A DNA stretch of 64,000 nt from Oryzias latipes (taxonomy: Eukaryota > Chordata > Actinopteri > Beloniformes > Adrianichthyidae). Shown one piece after another: positions 45,401 through 55,616 of the stretch. The number at the start of each line of letters is the position of its first letter. The first letter of the stretch is position 1. The notes under the pieces were generated by a model that saw only the letters and a program-made list of their open reading frames with translations, was not told where the DNA came from and did no database searches. A program made the translations under genes and the position numbers. The stretch covers positions 26,610,707-26,674,706 of the forward strand of contig NC_019862.2 in assembly GCF_002234675.1 (NCBI RefSeq). Reading direction: 5' to 3'.

Positions 45401-47975
45401 ACCTCAGCCCCACCCTCTGCTTTCTCCCTCACACATCCCGTCCCCGCAACTGCGCGCTCTTTCTCAGAGACGGGAGCGCGCAGTTTTAGGCACGGCAATT
45501 CACAGGTTTCCGGGTGGTACAAACTCTGTGAATTAATAGACAATTTTAAACTTATACTAGTGCTGGCGCAGATTTGTCTCTCTAAGCACCGCTACTACTG
45601 CGCGCCTCTGCCATCGCATCGCGCACGAGAAAGACTGGTCTAATGAAGAAAAAAAATTTGAATTAAAGATTTGTCTGCGAGCCACATGTGACCATCAAAA
45701 GAGCCATATATGGCTCGCGAGCCTTAGGTTCCCGACCCCTGTACTAGCGCATGTCCACCACCCACAGTTGGAAGAGGCTTGGTGTGAATGTCAAAGCGGT
45801 GCAAATCTGGTTAATCTTCTTCCAGGCTTTATCTTTCACAGAACTATTCCAATATAGAAAAGATCCTGTGTCCCAGGATTCCGGCCAGACACAAACTGCA
45901 ATGATTCATTTCTCCTCCATGATCACTTTGTTGGTCTTGTTTTTTTTTTTTTTTTTGGCACTTCTGTTTATTAAAAAGCAAATCATACATAAACTACTAC
46001 CAGCTGACTGGTTTAAAGTCTGGTTTAAACACTTTTTGTATTTAGAAGCAAAAAACTGCGATAGAAATTTGTGTAACAACGCGTGAACATAAACGTTTTC
46101 AACGCGGTACATTGACGAGGATTTACATTGACTATTCATTGAAGGGCAGCTTGAACGCGAGTTGCCAAGGGTGGTGTGCACATAGCTTTAGAGTTAAAGC
46201 TAGGAATAACTATTAAAATATTTGTCAAATTATCATTGCCAACATTATTGACTCAGGTTATCACTTTAAGACAAATTCATGCACAAAACATACAATCCAA
46301 ACAGTTTTCTTATTTTTACATTACTTTGCAGGTGATCCTAGTATTTACTTTGACAAAGTGCTTTTTTTGTTTTGTTTTTTTTTTAGTCAAACCTGAAGAG
46401 AAAACTGGATGCACACATGTGAGTCTCTTTGGCCTCGGCTTTTCCTAATAACAGGAATCTCAAATGAATAGGTTTCCCCTCTAGAGGGCAGTAAAGCACT
46501 CATTTCTCCTCAGGGTCCAGCTGAACGAGGCGCAGGATGAAATCATGAAGAAAAAAGAATTGTTGGAGGACCTACAGCCTGAAAACACTCAGACTTGTAA
46601 GAATTGTGCTTTTGCATCATTACACCCTTCTGCCTGCTATGCAAACCCTATATAGTCCTTTACTTTTTTATTTGAAAGCCTCTAAAGTCGATGAGCTCAT
46701 GGCTGCTCTCAAGAAGAAAGATGATGACATGCGGGCCATGGAGGAGAGGTACAAGATGTACCTGGAGAAAGCTAGAGATGTGAGTTTTAAAGGTCTTTGC
46801 TAATCAAAGAAGTTAAAGGTCAAATATTTATGTTTGATCCGTCCTCCATGTGTAAAGGTCATACGAGCGTTGGACCCAAAGTTGAATCCTGCCACCGCTG
46901 AGATCCAGGCTCTCCGGAACCAGTTAGCTGACCGTGACAAACAGATCGTCACCCTGGAGGTAAACCCCTATTTCAGCTGAAGCTAAAGCGAAAATGTTTC
47001 TGTGTAGCTTTAATACGGTGGTCTTGGAGTTCAAATCACACCTACAAATCACTCAATGCAAAAATTATTAAAGATCACAGCAAAAATTTAAAAAGCAAAA
47101 CAAATAATAATAGGATTTCATTTTAAAAATCAAAACTAAATCCCAAAAAACAAAATATAATTTCACAAAAAGAAACAAAATCTCTAAAAAAAAAAAAACA
47201 ATTTCCAGAAATCAAACTAAAATGTTAAAAAGGAAACAAAATAAGAAATCAGAAAAGGAAAGTGTTATGGGACATCACTGACTGGATGAAGATGTTTGAG
47301 TTTTTTCAAATAGACCTTCAATGCCTGCAAACCAATAGAAGTTTTATGACTAACACAGAGCACATCCAGTATCACTTTATGCCAAATATTTTTTGGTTCA
47401 AATGATGGACAGACATCATCCTCAAATCAGCAATCTCCCATAATATCTAGCTTTTCTGGTTTCTTTTATTTCCTTTTTTTAAATTTTCATTTGATTTCTG
47501 GAAATTACTTTTCCTTCCCGAATGTTTCGTATTTATTTGTTTGGGTTTTTTGTAATTGTTTCTAAAATGTAATGTTTTTTTGTAATTGGTTTAGCTTTTT
47601 TGAACTAGGATCTTCAATGTGCTTTAATATGTATGTTAACGTTGTTTGGGTTGTTCCACTCTAGCGTCAGTGTGAACAGGCCAGATTGAGAGAGTATGAG
47701 GAGAAGCTAATCGTCACCGCCTGGTATAATAAGGTAAAGATCGCTGCAGATTTACGATTGTTTCGAGTCCATCCAAAATGGACAGTCACCTTGTTTTTTT
47801 TTTTTTCTGTCCTCAGAGTTTGAACTTTCAGAAGTTGGCCATCGAATCACGCCTTGGGGGCCCTGCTTTTCACACACTTTCTCCCGGCCAGTCCTTCTTA
47901 TCGCAGCAGCGCCAAGTCTCAAACGCGCCCCGCCGCGCTTCTTCTATCAACGTGCCTGCTCCCACTCCCAAATAG
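33442..47975 (+). CDS. hook1: Protein Hook homolog 1, complete, 22 coding exons
   Basis: Hook proteins link endosomal cargo, through FTS/FHIP, to dynein-dynactin on microtubules. Exons: 33442-33486, 34077-34162, 36524-36596, 36833-36883, 37022-37154, 37289-37356, 37470-37532, 40352-40435, 42371-42534, 42617-42757, 42849-43050, 43165-43275, 43366-43453, 43528-43594, 43670-43810, 43897-43984, 46387-46418, 46514-46596, 46679-46779, 46858-46959, 47665-47733, 47817-47975. Sum 2151 nt, 716 residues (human HOOK1 728), all in phase and all GT-AG. The N-terminal Hook (CH-like) domain includes TFNTPAPCIRVEELTTGAAM, WLSRIKTDVEDNWRLK and VELGRLLQLILGCAV. Next come TLEESVQHVVMTAIQELMSK and a long coiled coil (LEAAKDDYRIHCEELEKQL; YMQNTVSLEEELRKANAAR). 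The C-terminal part has MEERYKMYLEKA, LIVTAWYNKSLNFQKL and QSFLSQQRQVSN, closest to HOOK1 rather than HOOK2 or HOOK3. The neighbouring CYP2 genes, as in human, agree. Confidence 0.95.
34365..35796. mobile_element. Non-autonomous hAT transposon with perfect 8-bp target-site duplication
   Basis: The element starts CAGTGGCGGTTTTAGA and ends in the inverted form of CAGTGGCGGTTCTACA. Directly outside lie identical ACCATTAT copies at 34357-34364 and 35797-35804, the 8-bp duplication expected of hAT. The 1432-bp interior has GGGCGG-rich sub-termini, an A run near 34616-34634 and a G-rich stretch near 35725-35745, but no intact transposase frame. It lies in hook1 intron 2. Confidence 0.85.
37752..37930 (+). 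mobile_element. SINE-like repeat, 5' part
   Basis: GCACAGTGGTTAGCGCTCTG (A-box-like), TCAAATCCCGGTGGCAAC (a B-box-like block), TGTGTGGAGGTTGCACG and TTTCTCCGGGCACTCTGGCT are the familiar blocks of a common fish tRNA-derived repeat. Its 3' half continues at 39977-40140, so one copy has been split by a later insertion of about 2 kb. Confidence 0.6.
38895..39165 (+). pseudogene. LINE reverse-transcriptase C-terminal fragment plus 3' tail
   Basis: The frame ending ALLRKLTYGLMERLDKSKNS, SCRYTSALKKHWIQRLYSF resembles the extreme C-terminus of fish LINE ORF2 proteins (the motif of a Cys, Arg-Tyr/Phe and KHW near the end). It is followed by an AT-rich tail with AATAAAAG near 39160. Only the last 60 or so residues remain. 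The resemblance is from memory of the family. Confidence 0.5.
39281..39364 (+). repeat. G-rich tandem array, potential G-quadruplex
   Basis: Repeats of TGGGGGG and TTGGGGGTGGGGGG units end in a run of 22 or so G. The plus strand, which is the hook1 transcript strand, holds many G4-or-longer runs separated by one or two T. It lies in hook1 intron 7. Confidence 0.9.
39454..39720 (+). repeat. Interspersed repeat of unknown class
   Basis: AAAGTCCCATTATCTGTCAC to TTTGAACTCACGACCTTCCA has the look of a widely dispersed fish repeat, including TTGACCCATCCCCTGGG and CAGTGGGTCCC. No coding frame is seen. The class and exact ends are not known to me. Confidence 0.35.
39977..40140 (+). mobile_element. 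SINE-like repeat, 3' part, ending in (GGAT)n
   Basis: GTGTCTAGGTGTGAGTGTG, TGCGACAGATTGACCTGGCC, GATAGGCTCCAGCATCCC and AAAATGGATGGATGGATGG form the 3' half of the repeat whose 5' half lies at 37752-37930. The short GGAT tandem is the usual tail. Confidence 0.6.
41760..41960 (+). mobile_element. Possible LINE 3' tail
   Basis: An AT-rich non-coding stretch ends TTCAATAAAGCTAG followed by nine A. This looks like a poly(A) signal plus tail of a retro-inserted sequence. No upstream coding part is visible, so it is a weak call. Confidence 0.25.
44604..45741. mobile_element. Non-autonomous hAT element with perfect 8-bp target-site duplication
   Basis: The left end CAGGGGTCGGGAACC is exactly inverted at the right end (45727-45741). 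TACTAGCG lies directly outside on both sides (44596-44603 and 45742-45749). GAGAGCCATAAACGCC and AGAGCCATATATGGCTC near the two ends are typical sub-terminal blocks of this hAT type. The element is 1138 bp, non-coding, and itself holds a solo LTR. Confidence 0.85.
44686..45031 (-). mobile_element. Solo LTR of a retroelement, inserted in the hAT element
   Basis: On the minus strand the piece runs from TGTCGCGGACTGAG to GGGACACTACA, so it has the TG...CA ends of an LTR. Inside are a TATA-like AATATAAAGTTGG and an AATAAAG poly(A) signal in the right order for U3-R-U5. Flanks share ACAATA (44679-44684 and 45029-45034), an imperfectly defined 4-6-bp duplication that overlaps the LTR end. No internal viral or retroelement genes are present. 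Confidence 0.6.
47040..47640. repeat. Long imperfect foldback (inverted repeat) in hook1 intron 20
   Basis: The left arm (about 47040-47270), with AATTTCCAGAAATCAAACTA and AAGGAAACAAAATAAGAAAT, pairs imperfectly with the right arm (about 47448-47640), which has ATTTGATTTCTGGAAATTAC and TTTCTTTTATTTCC. The spacer is about 175 bp. The arms are A-rich and T-rich respectively and carry no coding sequence. It may be a foldback element or a MITE. Confidence 0.6.
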
Positions 47976-49150
47976 ACCATGCATCAGGGCTAAATGTCTG
48001 CATTCTTCTGAAATAAGGCAGGAATGTATAGCCCTAGCTCCTTCTGTCAAGTGAGCACACAAGTGGCCTTAAACTCATGTGCTCTCAGCCTTTTTGGGGA
48101 GGGGTCAAAGATAATCTGAGTAGGATGAATGTGGATTTATGAAACTGAACACACAGGTCATAGCAGGGCATGTTGTTATTGTACTGAGCCTGGAACTGTC
48201 CACTCCACTCTATGGTTTCACATTAGTCTAGACTTGGCTGCACAGCATCAGTCCAGCCTGGCCTCACTTCACGTAGAATGATGCTTTTTCAGGAATGAGA
48301 CAAATGTCCGCTTCATATTTTTTAAGTGAGTAGAGCTTTATACTAATGAACGCTATTCAAATCATGTGACTCGTGCTGAACTTGAGATGACTGTAGAGGC
48401 ATTTATGAAGTTTATAAAATGTATTTTGTTCTCCAGTAGTGATGGAAAGAGACACTCTGCTTTTTAGGGAGCAATCACTAACTTCTGGTGCTGGCCACCA
48501 ACAACTTTTAGATCATCAAACATCAAGCTTTTTTATTTGTCTCATTCTAAAATGGAACCTTTGAAAAGCTGTGAAAATCTGAAGTCATATTAAGCACCGT
48601 CAGTGGCGTTCTGATGGCGTTCTTCTACGGGACCGGTGTTGTTCTCAACCAGCAGACCTTTCTATTTACTGAGAATGTCGTCAGAATGATTCTATTTAAT
48701 TAAAAATATGTTACACTGAAATGTAAATCTGATTAAAACACCAGCTTTGATCCAAATGAGAATCAGGTTTAACGTCCATACAAAAATAGTGAAATGAGAT
48801 TTATAAAAATGATTGTGGTTCATGTGTCTTTGCAGTAAATAAATACAGTCGAGGCGAATATTGTTTCTAATATTGAAAGGCCATTGATTTCACACAGAAT
48901 GAATTGAGCCTTTTCACTTTGCTTAAACGTCTCCTGCTCTTGCTTTGGATGTTTGGAGCAACACTAAGGAGGTGGAGTGTTTATTATGGATCTGTCACAT
49001 GAAGTCTGTTTGTCACTGTTGATGTAAATGGTTCTGGTTTTGTTCTGTCACACAAGAGAAGTGCAATCTGAGGCAGCACGGGTCAGAGCGACGGTGCAAC
49101 ACTTTTCTGTTTGATTTAAGAATTATAAATAAACTTTTGAAAGGGAGCAG
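47976..49150 (+). other. hook1: Probable hook1 3' UTR with poly(A) signal
   Basis: Non-coding sequence after the hook1 stop. AATAAA at 49128-49133 is a good poly(A) signal and one near 48838 an alternative. A short piece at 48103-48126 (AAAGATAATCTGAGTAGGAT) matches one terminus of the family-A MITE-like repeat. Confidence 0.5.
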
Positions 49151-49642
49151 TTTTGTATGTGAATGTATACTTTTGTACATTTTTTTTAGGGGGAAAGTTA
49201 AAAAAATTAAAGTGGACACAGGAAACGAATATTTAAGTGTTTATTTGCATCAAAATATACTTGTATTGCTTAAGCAAATAACCCACATTCTTATAAAGTA
49301 AAATGTAGAGAATGCTAAAGTTTTTTTTATTTATTTAATCATTCGATAATAAACATTTCAGACCAAATGATCATCAAAACGTGCATTGTATTAACTCTCA
49401 GTTTAAATCCAAACAAGTATTCACTTTATTTAAAATAGTTCAATGGGCTATCATTTTAAGAAAGAATTAATCTGAGATTTGCATAATAACATTTAGACTT
49501 TTCCCACTATTTTATTTGGCATCTTTTTTTTTATCGGCCCAGTAAATGTAGCTTTATGAATAAACTGAACTTTAACCTTAACTTAAACTATTAAATGGTG
49601 TTTGATTCAGATGTTTCATGAAAAAGGAATGTTTGCAGCATC

Positions 49643-50658
49643 TCAACGAGGCTTTGCAATGATCTGGAAAGGATGTGGAGTTCTAGTGGCACCAATTATT
49701 CCTTCTGTACGCAGCTCCACTCCTGCTGCCGCCGAAAAATGAAACCTCTGAAATAAAGTGACGAAAAACAAGAAGAGCTCCATCCTGGCAAGGCCCTCGC
49801 CCAGACAAGCACGCCTTCCTGGGGAGGACAGCTGTGGGTATTAACATGCCGATGCAGGATTTCTGTTCCACAGAGCAGAGATCGTCAAATGTGTCGGTCA
49901 CCTGCAGAGAAGGGCAGAAACGCTTCCTTCCTCAGGAGTTTTCCATCAGCATCAAGGAAGTGTTCGGGGTTGAAGTTGTCTGGAGTTTCCCACTCTGTCT
50001 TGTCAAACAGCACAGAGGTGAGGTTCGGCATCACGGCTGTGCCCTGCACACAAAAACACAATGTTCAGATATATTCTTTATGATGTATGAAAAGAAAAAT
50101 ACAAATAAAAATGTAAACCCTTTGACAAAACGGAAATAATAAGGATTGTGTTTCCATCTGTTGACCAATGTCCAACCAAAGGTATTTAATGACAAATATA
50201 GAATTAGGATTATTGATAGATACGTACATTTACAAAACATAAACTGTGGTATATCTGTAAATATTTATGAATATCCATTACATGTGAACATGCATTTGAG
50301 TGTGTTAAGAAATAAGATTTAAATGGATCTAAATGAGTGTTTTATCATGACAAATGTGTGTCGAATGTTTGTTTCTATGTGTATTTTTATCGATGTGTGG
50401 TTATTTGTGTGTTTATGGGTATCTGAAACTGAATGTGTACTCATTAGACAGACAACAGGTTTATAACACATTGGGCTCACTGGTGTGGTAATAAATCTGG
50501 TCCAGGACAGGGGGGTTCAACCATATAGGGGTTTTAAGATAAGATAAGATATTTTTTATGGATCCCACGTTGGGGAAATTCAATTATTACAGCAGTTCAG
50601 TGCAAAATAGAGAAAAGAGAAGAGAAAAAAAGAACAACTTCATCTCAACCCTTAGTAT

Positions 50659-50689
<31 letters not shown>

Positions 50690-53133
50690 AATCTTGTCCT
50701 ATCTTACCTTTTAAAGTATGTTCAAAATAAATTATCATCATAATAATAATCAGACTACAATAATTCTGTACATGGTGACTGCAAAAAAACATTAGATTAT
50801 TTTGTTGAATCACTCACAACATGAACAAGAAAAAAACATTTTAAAAATCCAGATTCCAAAGTGACGAAAAAGAGGATTACAATGAAAGGGAAGCATTGAT
50901 GGAACAATCTGGAAAATGAAAGAATGAAGAACTATAATTGTATTTAGCAAATCCACAAAATCTGAAACAATTTGGGATTAAATTGATGATCCGAGTCATA
51001 ATTATTGTAGTAAACTAAATTATAATAGATCACATTCCTGCAGTAATTGTAAGTTTATTCAGGAAATTCCGACTAAAATAGGTTTTTGTGTGGAAAAGCA
51101 GCAGATGCTATTGGTTTCAGCCTTCTTTCTGTGGCTTTTCATTTAAGTTTTTATGATCACGTCGAGTCAGATAAATGTTTTTTGCTTTTTTCAATTTTTT
51201 TATTTCTGATTGAAATCAAATAAACTTACACTAATCTAAACTAAAAGTGAAATGTAAAAACAGCTGATGATGTTTTAGTTTTCAGAAAATCAGATGCACC
51301 TTTGGGATGATGTAACCCCCCAGCGTTGTGTCCTTTGCCGCCATCCTGAGTCCGTTGAGAGGAACGATGTTCCCCATCCTCTGGATCTCGTGGATGACAG
51401 CATCTGTGTACGGCATGTTGGTTCTGTCCGCCGTGGTGGGCTGACGGCTGTGTCCCACCACTCTGTCCATCTCTGCCTGTACTTTATCTTCAAAACAAAC
51501 CTCGTTTATTAACATCCGGTCCGTCTGCAGCTGTGATAGCTGAGTCTTTTCCAGGCCTACCTTGGATGTGAGGGTTTGTGATGAGGTATATGAGCCCCCA
51601 CTGCAGGGTCTTAGAGGTGGTTTCACTGCCAGCCAGGAACAGATCCAGACAACAGAGAACCAGGTTTTCCTCCTCAAAGCCAGAGTGGATTTTTCGATTG
51701 TGCTGCCGATCAGAGCAGAAACAAGCATTTAGAGTCAGTACAGTGACTTCTTGTCTTCAACAACATTAATGGATTCTAATGTGAGTGGCGTACTCTCTCC
51801 TCCATGAGGAACTTGTCAATGTAATCTCGAGGGTTGCTGGGGTCCAGGTCCTGCTTGTGTCTGTTTATCTCTCTTCTGATTGTTGTCTCCAAAGATTTGG
51901 AGCTGCTGAAGATGCTATTGTGAGGCCCCGGCAGATATTTCATGAGTGCAGGGAAGGCGTCATACAGCTGTAGGCAAACTGAACATGAAACAAATGCAGT
52001 GTTCATCTAACAATATCTCTAACTTTGATTTGGGTCTCACCAGAGCCCACACAGAGCCTTCTAGATAAGCCATGTCTGTTAGATTAGTCAGCATGGCCTG
52101 AAAGTCTGTGTCGCTGTAGTCAAACCGCCTCCCAAACACGATCTGGCAGATGATGTTGGAGACAGCTTTGTTCAGAAGTGGGACTGGGTCAAAGGGTTCT
52201 CCTGAACAGAGAGAACAGATCAAGTAGCAGGTCATTGTGCTTCAAATGATATGTTTGTTTCTCTGATGTTAACCTCCTTCCATCTCCATTGCTTCCAGCA
52301 GATGTCGGCTTTCCTCACAGATGCTCTGCTCTGTGGAGCTTTTGGCAGCGCCAAAAGTGCGAAGCATGGTCATGGCGAAGCGCCGCTGTCTCTTCCACAC
52401 CGAGCCATTGCTGAAGAAAAGACCCGCTGACACAGGGAAGTCAGATATGCACGTTGTAGATGTATTTCTTCTGGTTGTTCAGCAACACGTGAATAATACA
52501 TCAATGCTGTTCACCTGAGTTTCCTCCATAAATTCTGGTCACCATCGGGCTGTAAGGCCTGTCCACAAAGTTGTCAGCTTGTGTCACCAAAGCCTCCTTC
52601 ACCGTCTTCCAGCCCGTCACAAAAACGGTTTTGTGTCTTCCCAGACGGATGCAGAACACATTCCCATAAACGTCAGCGAGCTGTGGATGCACAAACAGAG
52701 AACAAGAGGCCATCTGTGGAGCGCATGACTCTGAATGCACACATGCGGAACAGGGATGGAGGGACAGTGTGACGCATCTCCGTGCATTTTATTCACATCA
52801 CCAACTGGCATCTGTTTAAAAGTTCCATAAAAAAGAAAACCTCGCTTAAATCTACTGCATTTTACCCGACTTTACAATGGGCTTTAAAGTGGATTAAATT
52901 AAATTAAATAAAGAAATCACTGCCATGGTGATGTAACTTACCTTGGTCAGGTAAATGTGAGGCTGCTTAGAATCAATGCTAAAGATGTTCCCCAGAACAG
53001 GAAGGGCTGGTGGTCCTGGTGGGAAATGAGGAGGATCCTTCTGCTTTACCAAACATAAAACGAAAAAAACAGCGAAAATGAAGAACAGCGTCCCAGTAAG
53101 ACCACACCACTGGCACCAGACACACAGCCACAT
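49643..53133 (-). CDS. Cytochrome P450 family 2 protein, copy 1 (CYP2J-like), complete, 9 exons
   Basis: A microsomal mono-oxygenase; human CYP2J2, beside HOOK1, oxidises arachidonic acid. In transcript order: 53133-52942, 52680-52515, 52426-52274, 52201-52041, 51967-51794, 51702-51561, 51487-51300, 50043-49902, 49818-49643. Sum 1494 nt, 497 residues, all GT-AG. Exon sizes 161, 142, 188 and 142 match the classical nine-exon CYP2 plan. The start MWLCVWC gives an ordinary membrane anchor before the proline hinge FPPGPPALP; an in-frame ATG at 53196 would add 21 residues. The I-helix oxygen motif AGSETT is at 307-312, the ExxR (EIQR) at 363-366, and the haem motif FSAGRRACLG carries Cys444. The protein ends [12 protein letters not shown]. 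All key residues are present, so it looks functional. The exact subfamily (2J, 2N, 2P, 2AD) cannot be set by eye. Confidence 0.92.
50535..50700 (-). repeat. LINE-tail-like fragment and (AT)n
   Basis: AAGATAAGATAAGATATTTT, then GGATCCCACGTTGGGGAAAT resembles the reversed 3' end of a common fish LINE (tandem AAGAT units followed by a GATCCCA...GGGGAAATT block). An (AT)n tract follows near 50656-50690. It lies in the last-but-one large intron of CYP2 copy 1. Confidence 0.4.
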
Positions 53134-53794
53134 CGTGACAGGAGGAGGGCAGAGCAGGAAAGAAACCAAATAACTGTTGATGACTTCATTTCCCATTGTT
53201 CATCGCAGTTTCTAGATGGGGAGGTACCATCGAAATAAGCTGACTATAATGACTCCAGATTTTTTTTCAGAAAGAAACTTTACTAATTTTTCTATATTTT
53301 GGGATTGCTTTTATTTTATTTATTTTTTGGTTGTTGCCAGAAACAGTCAAAGGTCTACTGCCGCCCTCTCCTGGTTAGATGGAAAACATCTGCACAGTTT
53401 GGTCAACTTGCAGGGAAACATTTTTTGTCAAAGAAAAAGTGTTTCTCAAGAGCTCCAACCATAATGTTATTTATGACTCATCGCCAGGGAAGCACCTACC
53501 ATCCCAAATCTCAGGGGACGCTCTAGAGGTTTGATCAAACTCTCAGATGCTTGAGAAAATTGAATGTTTTGCTTTTTCAGGTCGTCCAAAATTCCCATTG
53601 AGTGTTGGAATTATTTTTGCTGTCTGTTGTTATGGGTCATAGCAAACATTTCCTGTCTCTTCAGTACATTAACATCCTATTAAAAATAATTAATTGAAAT
53701 GTTTACATTAGTTTGTACTCTTTATGTTTCAACTACATTTTCTGTGCGAACAGAAGACCAAACAAAAGCACGTTTGAGCAGTGTTAGCGATTAA

Positions 53795-53870
53795 CGGTCA
53801 GAGGTGGGTACTAATGAGTAACATTTACGCAGTTAGGTTTCATTATAGTAAGTTTAAAAACAACCATGCT
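53795..53870 (+). repeat. Short interspersed repeat fragment
   Basis: CAGAGGTGGGTACTAATGAG and AACATTTACGCAGTTAGG resemble a frequent fish DNA-transposon terminus (AGAGGTGGGTAGTAACG followed by TACATTTACTC). Only the end is recognisable, upstream of CYP2 copy 1. Confidence 0.35.
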
Positions 53871-54105
53871 TCAAAAAATTGTTTTACTTTTTCTCCGAAG
53901 TAGATTTATATGAAAAAGCTTCCAATACGTCAATTTCCATTTTCATTTTTCTCTTTGAAAAATGTGCAGACCACATCTGCAGGTACTATCAGTGGATAAA
54001 AGGTTAAATATCAGAAAGAGCTAGCATAAAGATTTCTGTCAGGATGAAAAACAGCAGTCCAGCTCTAACAATTCAATGAATGCAACAAACATGTCCTCCC
54101 TGCTG

Positions 54106-54335
54106 CATGGTGGCAGTGTCAGTGCACATGCCTCACTGTGAGAAGGCCTCTATTGCAATTCCCAGCTGGGACCGGTTTGCATGTGGGCATGTATGCATTG
54201 ATTTTCTCCAATGATTGTGTGGCCCTCTGACAGCCTGGCGACCTCTCCAGCGTGTACCCTGCCTTTGCCCAACAGTAGCCAGGTTAGGCTCTGGGAGCCC
54301 TGTGACCCCGAAAAGTTAAGAAAATGGATGGACAG
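54106..54335 (+). mobile_element. SINE-like repeat, second copy
   Basis: It has the same order of blocks as the copy at 37752 and 39977, more diverged: GCATGGTGGCAGTGTCAGTG, CAATTCCCAGCTGGGACC, ATTTTCTCCAATG, AGCCTGGCGACCTCTCCAGC and AGAAAATGGATGGAC at the end. It lies between CYP2 copies 1 and 2. Confidence 0.55.
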
Positions 54336-54682
54336 GAGGGTTTTAAAACCCTGGCCATAAACAAACTTGCTGTTTGTTTATAAAGTAATAGCCCACTCTT
54401 TAGGTTTATGTGGGATAACCTGCATGTACCTGGACTTGGGACCAGCAGACGGAGGCACTGGATTGCACCGCTTTGAGGTTGCATTATTTTGCCGAAAGAT
54501 GTTGTTTGTAAATCCAAACAAAATTTTCTGTTGTTGATATTAAATTATGATTCTTACTAATACACTTGATATTGATATTGTCTTTATTTTTTATAATCAT
54601 GTTTTTATTAATGCCTTTCTAAATTAATATTATTGTTTATATTTTTATATTAGTCATGATTACTCATACGTTTGTTACTGAA

Positions 54683-55075
54683 TGTGACAGGGTTCTTCTC
54701 AGCAGCAAATAAATATGTAACTCTGAAATAAGATGACCAAGCCAGCAGACTCCAAATTTCAAACAATGATTTTATTGATCCCAAAACTATAATCAAAGAA
54801 TAAATTCAGCTGATTCTGGGAATGCCTGTTGCCACCAATTCAACCAAGACTGCTCTCTCTCAACTGGGGAAGTTCACTCATTTTAAAGGCTTGGCCCCTC
54901 CCACAGGCCAATTAACAAAACACTTCCTTAAAACAAATTCCTGGAGGATTCCTAAACATAACTCCAAAATTCAGGATATTTAACAGAAAAAATAGTTACA
55001 ATTGAAATACAGAAATAGGTTTGAAACAAAATCAATTAGACAGAAAGGGAACAAAGAGAAAAAAGAATTCTGACA
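54683..55075 (-). mobile_element. Probable solo LTR between CYP2 copies 1 and 2
   Basis: On the minus strand the piece runs from TGTCAGAATTC to CCCTGTCACA, with TG...CA ends. In order inside are GGGGCCAAGCCTTTAAAATG (a possible core promoter) and GGGATCAATAAAATC (a poly(A) signal), fitting U3-R-U5. No clear target-site duplication and no second LTR or internal genes were found, so it is a solo LTR or fragment of a retroelement. Confidence 0.5.
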
Positions 55076-55559
55076 TGTGAAGTCACTTCCTGTTTTCTGT
55101 GGATATGTATGCTGATGTGTACAATGCTCTGGTTTGGCTGTTTGTGGAGGGAAACTTAGATGGTGAGTAAGATTCTGTTTAAAACCAAGTGTGCACCCTT
55201 AGAATTAAACAAAATATGAAATGTAAGTGATTTAATTGTCTGGGTGTGTGCATGTGTTCAGTGAAACTAAGCTGCTCCTGGGCTGGGAGAAAAGAGAGAG
55301 AAAAAAACAATTTAGGTTGGTGTGAAGACGCTGTCCTGCAACCTGTGATGCTACTTTGTCACACTAATATTCCATCCATCCATGTTCTTAACCTGCTTTA
55401 TACCTTTTCTGTCACTAATGCAGAACCCAAAGATAAAGACTTAGCTGGATTAATAAAATACGTTTTACGTGAAGCAACTAGCAGAAACAGAGTGCAGACA
55501 GCAGAAAGAGAGAGAGCAGCTGCTCAAGCATAATTTATTCCAGTTTTCCGGTCCAGATT

Positions 55560-55616
55560 ATATAGTTTAATGGCCACATGTGGCCCCCGGACTGGAGTTT
55601 TCCCACCCCCTGCTCT
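55560..55616 (-). mobile_element. hAT terminal fragment
   Basis: GGCCACATGTGGCCCCCGGA and CTGGAGTTTTCCCACCCCCT, read on the minus strand, resemble the CAGGGGTGGGCAAACTCC terminus of hAT elements. The rest of the element is not recognised. Confidence 0.45.

Larger units (their letters stand above)
44479..46193. mobile_element. Outer DNA-transposon copy hosting a hAT element, hook1 intron 16
   Basis: Blocks such as CAGTTGGAAGAGGCTTGGTG, TTTATCTTTCACAGAACTAT and a right end GGTGTGCACATAGCTTTAG, which inverted resembles the left end of the PFAS copy at 24631, mark a non-coding element. Its left part reads TATGTTACATTCACAATGAG. It is interrupted by the hAT at 44604-45741; taking the insert out rejoins the block. 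Confidence 0.5.

Noticed and set aside
49683-49901. 72-codon frame overlapping the last exon of CYP2 copy 1
   Set aside because: It is a different phase from the haem-binding frame [19 protein letters not shown], which joins exon 8 in phase; the longer frame is a shadow.
55246-55533. 95-codon frame ending in an Arg/Ala/Glu-rich tail
   Set aside because: No family match that I recognise, and it overlaps repeat debris near a hAT end; no splice or start support.
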